Assembly (NCBI RefSeq): GCF_000702625.1
Contig: NZ_JNIS01000001.1
Coordinates: 2,298,001-2,362,000, forward strand
DNA from: Exiguobacterium oxidotolerans JCM 12280
GTDB lineage: Bacteria; Bacillota; Bacilli; Exiguobacteriales; Exiguobacteriaceae
Reading direction: 5' to 3'
Length of the DNA: 64,000 nucleotides
Position numbers and translations under genes: made by a program. Shown here piece after piece: positions 1-9,129 of the stretch (its first letter is position 1; the number at the start of each line of letters is the position of its first letter). The notes beneath the pieces were generated by a model, which saw only the letters and a program-made list of their open reading frames with translations, was not told the origin of the DNA and searched no databases.

Positions 1-1299
1 CGGATTTATCAAATCGTCGAGGAAATCAATCGTCGCTTCTGTCAGGACGTCCTTGATAACTATCCACACCTTGCTTCACACATGCAAGAGATCGCCATCA
101 TCGCCGATGGACGGATCAACATGGCGAACTTAGCAGTTGTCGGGACACATTCGACGAACGGCGTCGCACAGATTCATACTGAAATCTTGAAACAACGGGA
201 GATGCGTCTGTTTTACGAGATGTTCCCACTTCGTTTCAACAATAAAACGAACGGGATTACGCATCGTCGCTGGTTCTTGTTATCGAACCCGCAACTCGCG
301 AACCGTGTGACGGAAGCGATTGGAGATAGCTGGATCAATCATCCGTCAGACTTGCAAAAGTTGACGAAATGGTCGGAAGATCGTCAACTCCAACAGGATA
401 TCAAACAAATTAAGCTTGAAAATAAACAGGAACTTGCTCGATTGATTGAAGCGGAGACAGGCATTACTGTCGATCCATATTCGATTTTTGATGTGCAAGT
501 CAAGCGTCTCCATGCCTATAAACGCCAGTTACTTAATGCTTTGCATATCCATTCGTTGTATTACCGTCTAAAAGAAGATAAATCCTTCAAGATGACACCA
601 CGGACCTTTATTTTCGGAGCAAAAGCAGCGCCGGGGTATCATTATGCGAAAGAAGTCATTCGTTACATCAATGCACTCGCAAAATTGATTAATTCTGATC
701 CGGAAGTCAGCCCTTACATGAAAGTCGTGTTCTTAGAAAACTATCGTGTTTCGCTTGCTGAAAAAATCTTCCCGGCGAGTGATGTCAGTGAGCAGATCTC
801 GACGGCGAGTTATGAAGCGTCTGGTACAGGAAACATGAAGTTCATGATGAACGGGGCCTTGACAATCGGGACACTTGACGGAGCGAACATTGAGATTCGG
901 GACGAGGTCGAGGATGCAAATATCTTTATTTTCGGACTCACACCGCAAGAGGTCATGAACTATAAAAAGTACGGTGGCTATAATGCATACGACCAATACA
1001 GTTCACAACCGGAGTTACGGAGAATCGTCGATAGCTTAGTTGATGGTTCATTATTCCCGCTTGGGGAGTTTCAAGCGATTTATGACTCGCTCATCACGTA
1101 TAACGATGAGTACTTGATTTTAAAAGACTTCCAGTCGTATCAGCAGGCACAAGAGCGAATCGATCGGACGTATCAAAACCCTGAGAAGTGGTACCAAATG
1201 GTCATTATGAACATTGGAAAATCAGGTGTCTTCTCGAGTGACCGGACGATTAAAGAATATGCGAACGCGATTTGGAACATCAAGCCGGTTCAAGTTTGA
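1..1299 (+). CDS. glgP: Glycogen phosphorylase, C-terminal part (5' end outside window)
   Basis: Removes glucose-1-phosphate from the non-reducing ends of glycogen, using pyridoxal phosphate, in the cytosol. The reading frame is open from base 1 (RIYQIVEEINRRF), so the gene begins upstream of the window. The visible 432 residues carry the family's C-terminal half: the HRRW segment, VKRLHAYKRQ, and the EASGTGNMKFMMNGA motif whose lysine binds PLP, followed by GTLDGANIEI. Identification is secure. It probably ends a glycogen operon lying to the left; phosphoglucomutase downstream (2237) is functionally linked, since it interconverts glucose-1-phosphate and glucose-6-phosphate, although a gene on the opposite strand lies between them. 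Confidence 0.96.
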   Translation, partial: RIYQIVEEINRRFCQDVLDNYPHLASHMQEIAIIADGRINMANLAVVGTHSTNGVAQIHTEILKQREMRLFYEMFPLRFNNKTNGITHRRWFLLSNPQLANRVTEAIGDSWINHPSDLQKLTKWSEDRQLQQDIKQIKLENKQELARLIEAETGITVDPYSIFDVQVKRLHAYKRQLLNALHIHSLYYRLKEDKSFKMTPRTFIFGAKAAPGYHYAKEVIRYINALAKLINSDPEVSPYMKVVFLENYRVSLAEKIFPASDVSEQISTASYEASGTGNMKFMMNGALTIGTLDGANIEIRDEVEDANIFIFGLTPQEVMNYKKYGGYNAYDQYSSQPELRRIVDSLVDGSLFPLGEFQAIYDSLITYNDEYLILKDFQSYQQAQERIDRTYQNPEKWYQMVIMNIGKSGVFSSDRTIKEYANAIWNIKPVQV

Positions 1300-1306
1300 T
1301 CATAAG

Positions 1307-1334
1307 AAAAAGCCTGATCTAATCAGGCTTTTAA
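1307..1334. terminator. Bidirectional intrinsic terminator between glgP and the sulfurtransferase gene
   Basis: Arms AGCCTGAT and ATCAGGCT (1311-1329, 3-nt loop) are followed by TTTT on the plus strand and preceded by an A-run, so the hairpin can serve both convergent genes. Confidence 0.8.
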
Positions 1335-1338
1335 AAAA

Positions 1339-2151
1339 TTATGAAATATCGTTCGTTTGACTAATCCAGTCGCTATAAGAACCCGCGTATAGCCGAACGT
1401 CATTCTTACCGAGCGAGTGCAGCGCGAGTATGTTGACGCAAGCCGTCACACCACTACCGCAATAGAGGATTGGAGATGCTTCTTCAAGTAATGGAGCATA
1501 GAGTTCCTTTAAATCTTCTGCATCCTTCAGTCTTCCGTCAGGTGAAATCGCTTCTTCGAAGAAGCAATTGACAGCACCGGGAATATGACCGGCGACGGCA
1601 TCAATCGTTTCGTTCTGACCCTTGAATCTGTCAGGGGAACGGGAGTCGACGAGTAGCGTATCCGTCGAACGACTTTTGACCGCATCAAAATCGACGAGCA
1701 TGTCATCTTGGAAATCAGCGTCATATGTAGAAGGCGCAAAAGTTTCCAGCTCCCGAGTCATCGGATAGTCAAACGCAAGATAGGATGAGAGACCGCCTTC
1801 GAGCACGACGACACGTTCATGTCCGGCCCATTTGAAGAGCCACCATGCACGTGCTGCATAAGGAAAACCATCATCATACAAGACGACGAAGTCATCATTT
1901 TTAATGCCGTGCGCTTCTAGCGTTTGAATCCATTTTTCTTTCGACGGTAAAGGATGACGCCCGCCGGTAGAGGATACAGGTCCTGATAAATCATTTGCTA
2001 AATCTAGATACAGTGCACCAGGCACATGCTGGTCCTCAAAAGCTAGACGACCATAATTCGGATCACGTAAATCGTAGCGGCAATCGAACCAACGGATTTG
2101 ATCCGAGTGGACGAGTTGTTGTAAGTCCGCCATTTGAATGGTTGGAAACAT
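1339..2151 (-). CDS. Two-domain sulfurtransferase (thiosulfate or 3-mercaptopyruvate type)
   Basis: Tandem rhodanese protein that transfers sulfane sulfur to cyanide or thiols. The N-terminal domain (about 1-130) lacks an obvious catalytic cysteine; the C-terminal domain has YCGSGVTA, a CGSGVT loop of the 3-mercaptopyruvate sulfurtransferase type, with the catalytic Cys near residue 235. The ATG at 2151 is preferred because GAGGTG lies 6 nt upstream; an in-frame GTG nine bases earlier overlaps that ribosome-binding site. Length (270 aa) is typical. Monocistronic, facing glgP. The substrate cannot be decided from sequence alone. Confidence 0.88.
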   Translation of the reverse strand: MFPTIQMADLQQLVHSDQIRWFDCRYDLRDPNYGRLAFEDQHVPGALYLDLANDLSGPVSSTGGRHPLPSKEKWIQTLEAHGIKNDDFVVLYDDGFPYAARAWWLFKWAGHERVVVLEGGLSSYLAFDYPMTRELETFAPSTYDADFQDDMLVDFDAVKSRSTDTLLVDSRSPDRFKGQNETIDAVAGHIPGAVNCFFEEAISPDGRLKDAEDLKELYAPLLEEASPILYCGSGVTACVNILALHSLGKNDVRLYAGSYSDWISQTNDIS

Positions 2152-2236
2152 TTGAATCACCTCGACCTTTCTAGATTAATCATATGAAAGGTGACGCTTC
2201 ATCGCAAGTGTGACTTCGATAAATTAAAGGAGTGGA

Positions 2237-3979
2237 ATGAATATGTCATGGAAAGAGACCTATCAAAAGTGGAATCAGTTTGAAAAATTAGAGCCTGAAT
2301 TGAAGGAAGAGCTCGTCACGTTAGCAGCAGATGATAAAGCGGCAGAAGACGCGTTTTATAAAGAACTTGAGTTTGGTACGGGTGGTATGCGTGGAGAAAT
2401 CGGTGTCGGTACGAACCGGATGAACGTTTACACAGTCCGTAAAGCATCTCAAGGGTTTGCAGACTTTATTAAAGCGGCCGGGGAAGAAGCTGTTGCCCAA
2501 GGAATCGTCATTGCACATGACTCGCGTCACTTTTCGCCTGAGTTTGCGTTAGAAGCAGCAAAAACGCTTGCAAGCAATGGCATTAAAGCATATTTATTCG
2601 ATGGACTACGTCCGACACCAGAATTATCGTTTGCTGTACGTGAGCTTCGCGCTGCAGGGGGGATCGTCATTACGGCAAGCCACAACCCGCCTGAGTACAA
2701 TGGTTACAAAGTATACGGTAATGACGGCGGACAATTGCCGCCAAAAGAAGCGGATGAACTCGTATCGTATGTCGATCAAGTGGAAGATGAACTATCGATC
2801 GTGTTAGAAGCAGAAGAAGTCCTTCGGGCAAACGGGCTTATCGTTCGTGTCGGAGAACAACTTGATGATGCGTATCAAGAAAAATTAAAAACGATTCGTG
2901 TTTTACCGACGATTCAAGACGAGTTGCAAGATCCATTAAAAATTGTGTTCACGCCACTTCACGGAACAGGTCTTGTTCCTGTTACTGTCGGACTAAAGAA
3001 CTACGGTTTTGAAAACGTGACAGTCGTTGATGAACAAGCAAAACCGGACGGGGCGTTCCCAACGGTTTCGTCACCGAACCCGGAAGAACATGCTGCGTTT
3101 GAACTTGCCATCGAATACGGGAATCGAGTCGAAGCGGATGTACTGCTCGCAACGGACCCAGATGCAGACCGAGTCGGTGTAGCGACGCGCGATGCAAGTG
3201 GGGAATGGACGGTACTGACAGGAAACCAAACAGGTGCATTGTTACTCGACTACATCCTGTCGCAAAAATCAGCCCAAGGTACATTACCGGCGAACGGCTT
3301 TGTCGCGAAAACAATCGTAACATCAGAACTCGGTGCGTTAATTGCCCGTCATTACGATCTGCATGTCGAAAACACATTAACGGGCTTTAAATTTATCGGT
3401 GAAAAAATTAAACAATATAATGCGTCAGGTGAATATGAATACCTATTCGGTTATGAAGAAAGTTACGGTTATTTGATTGGCGATTTCTGTCGCGACAAGG
3501 ATGCTGTCCAGGCGTGCTTACTCGTAGCAGAGATGGCAGCGTACCATAAGAAAGAAGGACGGACGTTGTATGAGGCATTACAAGCCATTTACGAACAGTT
3601 CGGTTACTTCGAAGAGTCGTTACGTTCACTGACGTTAAAAGGAAAGGACGGAGTGGAACAGATTGGACGAATCATGAACACGTTCCGTGAAAATCCGCCG
3701 AAACAAGTGGCGGGAGAGAAAGTGGTCTTGTTCGAAGATTACGATGCGAGCATGGCGCACGACTTGATTCAACACAAACCATCGCCCATCAATCTTCCGA
3801 AATCGAACGTGCTGAAGTTCACGCTTGAGGATGGTTCATGGTTCTGCCTCCGCCCATCAGGAACGGAACCGAAAATCAAGTTTTACTTCAGTGTAACTTC
3901 ACCGGATGCGGCGGATACGACACGTAAACGTCAACTGATTGAAGATGAAGTGATGCAAGAAGTGGAACAAATTCAGTAA
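2237..3979 (+). CDS. pgcA: Alpha-phosphoglucomutase / phosphomannomutase
   Basis: Interconverts glucose-1-phosphate and glucose-6-phosphate, feeding UDP-glucose for glucolipid and teichoic acid synthesis as well as glycogen turnover. Hallmarks in order: the phosphoserine loop [14 protein letters not shown] (catalytic Ser about residue 148), the Mg-binding loop DPDADR, the sugar-binding GYEESYGYL, and the phosphate-binding loop [12 protein letters not shown] near the C-terminus. At 580 aa it matches the Bacillus PgcA class. The AAAGGAG at 2226-2232 sits 4 nt before ATG 2237 and 10 nt before a second in-frame ATG at 2243, so the protein may start two residues later. Ends in a strong terminator. 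Confidence 0.95.
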   Translation: MNMSWKETYQKWNQFEKLEPELKEELVTLAADDKAAEDAFYKELEFGTGGMRGEIGVGTNRMNVYTVRKASQGFADFIKAAGEEAVAQGIVIAHDSRHFSPEFALEAAKTLASNGIKAYLFDGLRPTPELSFAVRELRAAGGIVITASHNPPEYNGYKVYGNDGGQLPPKEADELVSYVDQVEDELSIVLEAEEVLRANGLIVRVGEQLDDAYQEKLKTIRVLPTIQDELQDPLKIVFTPLHGTGLVPVTVGLKNYGFENVTVVDEQAKPDGAFPTVSSPNPEEHAAFELAIEYGNRVEADVLLATDPDADRVGVATRDASGEWTVLTGNQTGALLLDYILSQKSAQGTLPANGFVAKTIVTSELGALIARHYDLHVENTLTGFKFIGEKIKQYNASGEYEYLFGYEESYGYLIGDFCRDKDAVQACLLVAEMAAYHKKEGRTLYEALQAIYEQFGYFEESLRSLTLKGKDGVEQIGRIMNTFRENPPKQVAGEKVVLFEDYDASMAHDLIQHKPSPINLPKSNVLKFTLEDGSWFCLRPSGTEPKIKFYFSVTSPDAADTTRKRQLIEDEVMQEVEQIQ

Positions 3980-4003
3980 GACCGTTGACTAAATGATTAT
4001 CAA

Positions 4004-4037
4004 GGCACGAGTACCGGACAGGTATCTCGTGCCTTTT
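4004..4037 (+). terminator. Intrinsic terminator after pgcA
   Basis: Arms GGCACGAGTACC and GGTATCTCGTGCC pair around a 5-nt loop and run into TTTTT. It closes the pgcA transcript. Confidence 0.85.
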
Positions 4038-4126
4038 TGTGACAAGCGAAATCCGTGCAACCGTTACCAACTTCCTGTAGAGTTAAATGGGACAGAAAAA
4101 GTACGAGATCGAAAGGATGAATTGGA

Positions 4127-5023
4127 ATGGAACGAATTCAACTAACAGAAGAGCTGTCATTTTCGCGTGTGGTTCATGGATTATGGCGATTGAATGAATG
4201 GAACATGACGGCAGAAGAACGCCTTGCTTTAATTGAGCAATGTCTAGCACTTGGAATCACGACGTTTGACCATGCGGACATCTACGGGGATTATACGAAT
4301 GAAGGTTTGTTCGGAGAAGCCTTGGCGTTAAAACCAGAATTGCGTGAACGAATGGAGATTGTCACAAAAACGGGGATTAAGATGAAAGGGAACTACTATT
4401 CCGATCAAAACCTTTCATTCTACGATACAACAAAAGAACATATCATCGACCATGCGACACGTTCATTAAAGGAACTTGGTGTCGAATATATCGATACGTT
4501 ATTGATTCACCGCCCGGATCCATTGATGGATCCAAATGAAATTGCCGAAGCATTCGTTGAATTAAAAGAATCGGGTAAAGTGCGGACGTTCGGTTTATCG
4601 AATCATACACCGGCCCAACAAAGTTTAATTCAATCTCGTCTACCATTCATGCTCGTGACGAATCAATTAGAGCTTTCAGTCGCTGAACTGAAACATTTCG
4701 AAGATGGGTCGGTCGACCTTTGCCATGAAAACGAAATGCCGCTTATGGCATGGAGCCCGCTTGCTGGTGGACGGTTGTTCAAGGAAGAAGCATACAGCGC
4801 CTTACGCGACAAGCTCGAGGAGATCGGGAAACACATTGGAGCAAGTGACATCGATGAAGTCGCTTATGCGTGGCTCTTGAAACACCCAGCACGGATCATG
4901 CCGATTGTGGGTTCAGGGAAAATTGAACGGATTGAATCTGCTGTCAATGCGACACGTTTGACGTTATCACGTGAACAGTGGTTCGAAATCTTAAAAGCGT
5001 CTCGCGGACGTGACGTCGATTAA
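4127..5023 (+). CDS. Aldo/keto reductase, YdhF-like
   Basis: NAD(P)H-dependent reductase of the AKR superfamily, a TIM barrel acting on carbonyl compounds; the substrate is unknown. Visible family elements are ITTFDHADIYGDYTNE (catalytic Asp and Tyr), the KTGIK lysine near residue 85, DTLLIHRPDPL with the catalytic His, GLSNHTPAQ and the cofactor-binding IVGSGKIERIE. The length (298 aa) and sequence resemble the YdhF group of Bacillus and E. coli. GAAAGGA lies 9 nt before the ATG. It is monocistronic between two terminators. Confidence 0.9.
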   Translation: MERIQLTEELSFSRVVHGLWRLNEWNMTAEERLALIEQCLALGITTFDHADIYGDYTNEGLFGEALALKPELRERMEIVTKTGIKMKGNYYSDQNLSFYDTTKEHIIDHATRSLKELGVEYIDTLLIHRPDPLMDPNEIAEAFVELKESGKVRTFGLSNHTPAQQSLIQSRLPFMLVTNQLELSVAELKHFEDGSVDLCHENEMPLMAWSPLAGGRLFKEEAYSALRDKLEEIGKHIGASDIDEVAYAWLLKHPARIMPIVGSGKIERIESAVNATRLTLSREQWFEILKASRGRDVD

Positions 5024-5048
5024 AAAATAGCCTTCGGGCTATTTTTTT
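5024..5048 (+). terminator. Intrinsic terminator after the aldo/keto reductase
   Basis: AAAATAGCC and GGCTATTTT pair around a 3-nt TTC loop, followed by a T-run. Confidence 0.85.
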
Positions 5049-5053
5049 GCATT

Positions 5054-5086
5054 AAAAAGCCCATCTCAAGGGGGATTTGAGATGGG
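5054..5086 (-). terminator. Terminator of the 62-aa SigB-type gene
   Basis: Arms CCCATCTCAA (5060-5069) and TTGAGATGGG (5077-5086); read on the minus strand the stem is followed by C and a T-run. It stands back to back with the plus-strand terminator at 5024. Confidence 0.8.
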
Positions 5087-5097
5087 TATCTATAGGG

Positions 5098-5286
5098 TCA
5101 CGCTTCTAGGCGAAGCATCTCCTGGCGGTATTTATCTAGACGTTCCTTACTAGCGACTACGGCAGCTTGGTCACTGACTTGGATAGCGTCAAAGAGTGTG
5201 CTGAGCTCATAATCAATCTCGAGGCGTAGCACTGGAATCCGCTGTTCTGCATCTTGTCTACGGAAAGCTTCAATTACTTGTTTCAT
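5098..5286 (-). CDS. Small hypothetical protein under a SigB-type promoter
   Basis: A 62-residue, charged, probably helical protein (starts MKQVIEAFRRQDAEQRIP, ends EMLRLEA) with no recognised domain, signal peptide or membrane segment. ATG 5286 is chosen because AAAGGAG lies 10 nt upstream; a GTG three codons earlier would sit directly on that ribosome-binding site. A textbook SigB promoter precedes it and a good terminator follows, so it is very likely a real, independently transcribed stress gene. The function is unknown. Confidence 0.72.
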   Translation of the reverse strand: MKQVIEAFRRQDAEQRIPVLRLEIDYELSTLFDAIQVSDQAAVVASKERLDKYRQEMLRLEA

Positions 5287-5347
5287 CTTGGCCACGCTCC
5301 TTTTAAAGTTATCAGATAATTCTGATTTTTTATTAGTATACTTGATT

Positions 5348-5372
5348 ATTCCCGCGTTGCCTAGTGTTAAAC
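5348..5372 (-). promoter_or_regulatory. SigB promoter of the 62-aa gene
   Basis: On the minus strand GTTTAA, a 13-nt spacer and GGGAAT match the SigB consensus (GTTTWA, GGGWAW) at all twelve positions. The start point would lie near 5340, giving a leader of about 54 nt. A possible SigA -10 (TATACT) lies further downstream. Confidence 0.7.
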
Positions 5373-5383
5373 CTTAAAAAGAA

Positions 5384-5420
5384 CAAAAAAAATACTTGGA
5401 ATGTGCTGACCATTCCAAGT
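5384..5420 (-). terminator. Terminator of the amino-acid transporter operon
   Basis: ACTTGGAATG (5394-5403) pairs with CATTCCAAGT (5411-5420), a perfect 10-bp stem with a 7-nt loop. On the minus strand it runs into a long T-tract. Confidence 0.88.
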
Positions 5421-5429
5421 TGGTTTCAT

Positions 5430-6080
5430 TTAATTCGGGATGCTAAAGCGAACTTCTAAGCGGTGTTGGACCATCTGCACGAGCGTCGACATGATCCAGT
5501 AAATCGCTGCCGAGAACAGCAGAAGTGGCATGACGAGATAGGTCGTAGCAGAAATTTGATCAGAGACATACGTCAGTTCTTCAACAGCAACAATCGTACC
5601 GAGCGACGTCGACTTGATGATGTCGATGACGGAGTTCGAAAGCGGCGGAATGGCGCGTGACAAAGCTTGCGGAAGAATGACATCCTTAAACGTTTTACGA
5701 CGCGGAATTCCGAGCGAATCAGCTGCTTCCCACTGCCCGCGATCGACAGAAGCGATGGCAGCACGGAATGACTCCGAGATGTAAGCAGAGAAGTGAAGTG
5801 ATAATCCAAAAGCGAGTGCCTGAAAGCCCGTCAGTTGTAATGCGACAAGACCATTATATAAAATCAAAATCTGTAACAGTAAAGGTGTTCCGCGGAAGAA
5901 CGAGACATACAATCGAGCGAAACCGCTAAAGACGGCGAAGCGGCTGTCGCGCATGACGGCAAGAATCAATCCGAGGAAAAGCGCAAAGACGATGGCAAGT
6001 CCACTTGCAAGAAGTGTAATGCCAATCGCCTCTCCGTAGACGCTCGCATTATCGCGAACGATCGTGAACAATTCCGTCAC
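5430..6080 (-). CDS. Polar amino-acid ABC transporter permease
   Basis: HisM/GlnP-type membrane subunit of an amino-acid importer. It has several hydrophobic helices, the FFRGTPLLLQI segment characteristic of the family, and the cytoplasmic EAA loop (AADSLGIPRRKTFKDVILPQA) that contacts the ATPase. At 216 aa it is of normal length. Its start overlaps the end of the binding-protein gene (ATGA at 6077-6080), so the two are translationally coupled. No ATPase gene follows; a terminator closes the unit at 5384. The partner ATPase must be encoded elsewhere or be shared. Cystine or another polar amino acid is a guess. Confidence 0.9.
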   Translation of the reverse strand: MTELFTIVRDNASVYGEAIGITLLASGLAIVFALFLGLILAVMRDSRFAVFSGFARLYVSFFRGTPLLLQILILYNGLVALQLTGFQALAFGLSLHFSAYISESFRAAIASVDRGQWEAADSLGIPRRKTFKDVILPQALSRAIPPLSNSVIDIIKSTSLGTIVAVEELTYVSDQISATTYLVMPLLLFSAAIYWIMSTLVQMVQHRLEVRFSIPN

Positions 6081-6838
6081 TGACTGATGTCCTCGTCAAA
6101 GTATTTCTTACCGATATCTGCAAGTGTACCGTCTTTTTTCATTTCTGCAAGTGCTTCATTGAAGTCCTCTGCATACTTGCTATCTTTTGCCATCATGAAA
6201 CCAGACTCATTTTTATCAAATGTTTCTCCGACTGCTTTCACTTTATAACCGGCTTTTTTGAGTTCAGTCAAAACGAATAAGCGATCGTTCATCGCGGCAT
6301 CAACGCGTCCTGCTTCAAGATCTTTCAAGACTTGGTTGGCACCTTTATAGTACTTCACTTTTGCGCCAGCATCTTCTGCTGTCTTCGCATAAAGCGAACC
6401 TTGTGTCGAACCAACGACCTTACCTTTTAAATCATCAAGTGTTTTAATATCGTCCGTTTTTTCATTGACGATAATCGTTGACCCAGAAACCGTGTACGGG
6501 TCAGAAAAAGCGTATTTCTCTTTGCGCTCATCTGTAATTCCCATTTGGTTCGCGATAACATCGATGCGTTCTGAATCAAGTGCTGGAATCAATCCTTTAA
6601 AGTCCATTGCTTTATAGTCGACTTTATAGCCGGCGCGTTTAGCGACTTCATTCATGACATCGATGTCATAACCAGTCAGTTCGCCTTTTTCTTTATACGT
6701 AAATGGTGGGTATGTCGCTTCCGTACCGACCGTAATCATCTTGCTGTCTTTGCTTGCTTCTTCATTAGAAGCGCCGCACGCTGCTAACACCCCCGCCGTT
6801 GATAGTGCTGCTACTGCTAGCTTTAGTCCGTGTTTCAT
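6077..6838 (-). CDS. Amino-acid ABC transporter substrate-binding lipoprotein
   Basis: Extracytoplasmic solute-binding protein of the SBP_bac_3 family. Residues 1-20 form a lipoprotein signal peptide ending in the lipobox LAAC (Cys near residue 21). The mature part has the family signature at VGTEATYPPFTYKEKGELTGYDIDVM, a ligand-binding arginine region (DSERIDVIANQMGITDERK) and the hinge segment TQGSLY. 253 aa is usual. It is first in a two-gene operon with the permease. The ligand is not determinable here. Confidence 0.92.
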   Translation of the reverse strand: MKHGLKLAVAALSTAGVLAACGASNEEASKDSKMITVGTEATYPPFTYKEKGELTGYDIDVMNEVAKRAGYKVDYKAMDFKGLIPALDSERIDVIANQMGITDERKEKYAFSDPYTVSGSTIIVNEKTDDIKTLDDLKGKVVGSTQGSLYAKTAEDAGAKVKYYKGANQVLKDLEAGRVDAAMNDRLFVLTELKKAGYKVKAVGETFDKNESGFMMAKDSKYAEDFNEALAEMKKDGTLADIGKKYFDEDISQ

Positions 6839-6944
6839 AGCGCTCTCTCCTTTAAATAATAAATGATTTCAATTCCTAGTTTTCGAATAGGATTAATTTA
6901 AGACTACAAGCAGTATCATACAAAGTTACAAGAACGTCTGTCAA

Positions 6945-6975
6945 TAAAAAAGACTGCCCACGAATGGACAGTCTT
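6945..6975 (-). terminator. Terminator after the MsmX-type ATPase gene
   Basis: AAGACTGCCCA and TGGACAGTCTT pair around a 4-nt loop; on the minus strand a T-run follows. Confidence 0.82.
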
Positions 6976-6999
6976 GGAAAAGTAAACATTCAGTTGAAA

Positions 7000-8106
7000 T
7001 TAACGAATTGTCGCTTCGGTTGCAGCGTCGAAGAAATGCGCTTTTGTCATGTCGAAGAAGAGGTCGAGATCTGATCCCATCTCGACGTGTGAGCGTGAGT
7101 CGACACGAGCTGTGAAGGCTTGATTACCTACCTTGGAATAGAGATACGATTCTGCACCCATCAATTCAGAGACTTCGATGTGTGCCGGGAAACGGTGTGC
7201 TGTTTTTGTGTCTTGATAAATCAATTCAGCATGGATGTCTTCCGGACGGATCCCGAGGACGAGGTCTTTGCTCGTATAACCGCGTTCACGGAGAACTTTC
7301 ATTTTGCCTTCAGGGACTTCGAATTTCTCTTCTGTCCCTGTGACATGGAAAAGTCCGTCGTCAGCCAGTTTTCCTGTTAAGAAGTTCATCGAAGGTGATC
7401 CGATGAATCCGGCGACGAACATGTTGTCCGGGTGATCGTATACTTCTTTAGGAGAACCGACTTGTTGAATGAGACCCGCTTTCATGATGACGATCCGCGT
7501 CGCAAGCGTCATCGCTTCTGTTTGGTCATGGGTAACATAAATCGTCGTCGTTTCAAGACGTTTATGAAGTTGGATGATTTCTTTACGCATCTGAACACGG
7601 AGTTTTGCATCCAAGTTCGAGAGGGGTTCATCCATCAAGAAGACTTTTGCATCACGAACGATGGCACGGCCGATTGCAACACGCTGACGTTGTCCACCTG
7701 ATAATGCTTTTGGTTTCCGCTCGAGGTACTCTTCAAGTCCAAGGATACGTGCCGCATTGTCGACGCGCTGTTTGATTTCGTCTTTCGGGAACTTACGTAG
7801 CTTGAGTCCGAATGCCATGTTATCAAACACGTTCATATGTGGATACAGCGCATAGTTTTGGAAAACCATTGCGATATCACGGTCTTTCGGTGCGACGTCA
7901 TTCATCCGTTTACCGTCGATGATGAAATCTCCACCTGAGATTTCTTCGAGTCCAGCGATCATCCGAAGTGTCGTTGATTTACCACAACCTGATGGTCCGA
8001 CGAAAACGATGAATTCTTTATCTTGGATGTGAAGGTTAAAATCGTCAACGGCCTTTGCTGAGCCGGAATAAATTTTATCAATATGTTCAAGACGAATATC
8101 TGCCAT
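7000..8106 (-). CDS. msmX: Multiple-sugar ABC transporter ATPase, MsmX/UgpC type
   Basis: Cytosolic ATPase that energises carbohydrate ABC importers; in Bacillus one MsmX serves several permeases, which fits the absence of permease genes here. Walker A is GPSGCGKST (about 37-45), then the Q-loop VFQNYALYPHM, the signature LSGGQRQRVAIGRAI, Walker B VFLMDEPLSNLDA and the H-loop VTHDQTEAMTLA. The C-terminal regulatory OB domain (about 235-368) carries LGIRPEDIHAE. AGGAGG lies ahead of the ATG. The gene stands alone between a terminator and a leader holding a 13-bp palindrome. Confidence 0.93.
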   Translation of the reverse strand: MADIRLEHIDKIYSGSAKAVDDFNLHIQDKEFIVFVGPSGCGKSTTLRMIAGLEEISGGDFIIDGKRMNDVAPKDRDIAMVFQNYALYPHMNVFDNMAFGLKLRKFPKDEIKQRVDNAARILGLEEYLERKPKALSGGQRQRVAIGRAIVRDAKVFLMDEPLSNLDAKLRVQMRKEIIQLHKRLETTTIYVTHDQTEAMTLATRIVIMKAGLIQQVGSPKEVYDHPDNMFVAGFIGSPSMNFLTGKLADDGLFHVTGTEEKFEVPEGKMKVLRERGYTSKDLVLGIRPEDIHAELIYQDTKTAHRFPAHIEVSELMGAESYLYSKVGNQAFTARVDSRSHVEMGSDLDLFFDMTKAHFFDAATEATIR

Positions 8107-8138
8107 GTGTATATCCTCCTAGTAGTGTGATCGGTTAA

Positions 8139-8151
8139 TGTAACGCTTACA
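8139..8151. promoter_or_regulatory. 13-bp palindrome upstream of msmX, cre-like
   Basis: TGTAACGCTTACA has arms TGTAA and TTACA around a 3-bp centre. It resembles a CcpA cre site but is one base shorter than the 14-bp consensus, so it may be a different LacI-family operator. It lies 33 bp before the msmX start. Confidence 0.4.
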
Positions 8152-8225
8152 AACCCTAGTATAGAAGAAAATGGATCAGTTGAACATGGACAACATGACG
8201 AAATGCAACCGTTTTCATTTGGGCA

Positions 8226-9056
8226 CTATGCTAGAAGTAACAAGGTATATAAAAAGGCGGCACCTTCAAACGAACGAATATCGATTTCTGTCTGTTCTGT
8301 CAACCGGTCCAGTCGGTACTGGAGGCTGTTACGGTGAAGAAATAAGTGTTTTGCTGTCAACGATACATTCAGATTGGCACGACAGAAAGCATCAATCGTC
8401 TCACGCGATTCAGGTTCGAGTGGTGCAATGAAGCGATTTGTTAGCTCGTCACGGACCGTTTCCGATAAAAGAGCGAGTCGTGTGAGGGCAGGTAAGAAAC
8501 GTTCGACACGGAACGGAAGCAGGTTAAGGGCTGCTTGTTCTAGACGGAACTGGGCTGCGATATCTCCATTTACTCGGCGTTGACCGATTAATACTTTTCC
8601 ATCTGTTAGAAAATCAGATTGTAAAGCTGTGAATAAGTCATTTAAATCATGTTCGCTCACTAACTCATCTCGTTCAATGACAAGCAGTCGAGTCGTCGTC
8701 AAGGGGACGAAGATGCTTGAAGAGTCGAAAAAAGAAGTCAATAGCTGTTCGAGATCTTCAGTCGTCCGATCATCGAGTTGATTGAACAAGAAATGGGTCA
8801 TCCGGAAGGGGTCGTGCTCAACGGCGCTCGATAATTCCAGACGCTGATGCCAGTAAGTTGTATCGGTTGATGCTGAAACGACGACGCGTTCTGCGATTAA
8901 ATTCAATAAGTCGATTTCACGCCCGGACAACGCGGAACTTTTGATTCCGAAACGAAGCCCATCCGCTAACTGATATACGCTATAATTATCCATGCAATAT
9001 ACCGTGGGGTCTGTCGATAACTGATCTTTGAATAAGGAAATCAATTGCTGTAGCAC
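8226..9056 (-). CDS. PucR/CdaR-type transcriptional regulator
   Basis: 276-residue protein with a C-terminal PucR-type helix-turn-helix: NVSLTAKHLFLHRNSLQYRLDRLTEQTEIDI (about 230-260), the signature of the HTH_30 family. The N-terminal 200 residues resemble no domain I can name. It starts with GTG at 9056, 8 nt after AGGAGA. It lies 120 bp upstream of msmX on the same strand, and could regulate it, but that rests on position only. Confidence 0.85.
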   Translation of the reverse strand: MLQQLISLFKDQLSTDPTVYCMDNYSVYQLADGLRFGIKSSALSGREIDLLNLIAERVVVSASTDTTYWHQRLELSSAVEHDPFRMTHFLFNQLDDRTTEDLEQLLTSFFDSSSIFVPLTTTRLLVIERDELVSEHDLNDLFTALQSDFLTDGKVLIGQRRVNGDIAAQFRLEQAALNLLPFRVERFLPALTRLALLSETVRDELTNRFIAPLEPESRETIDAFCRANLNVSLTAKHLFLHRNSLQYRLDRLTEQTEIDIRSFEGAAFLYTLLLLA

Positions 9057-9129
9057 GTTACATCTCTCCTACATAAAAAGTGATACTCAGACTTTACCAC
9101 AATACTAAATTCGGAAGGAACGATGAGCT

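Noticed and set aside
8139-8151. Perfect CcpA cre site before msmX
   Set aside because: One base shorter than the cre consensus; kept only as a cre-like palindrome.
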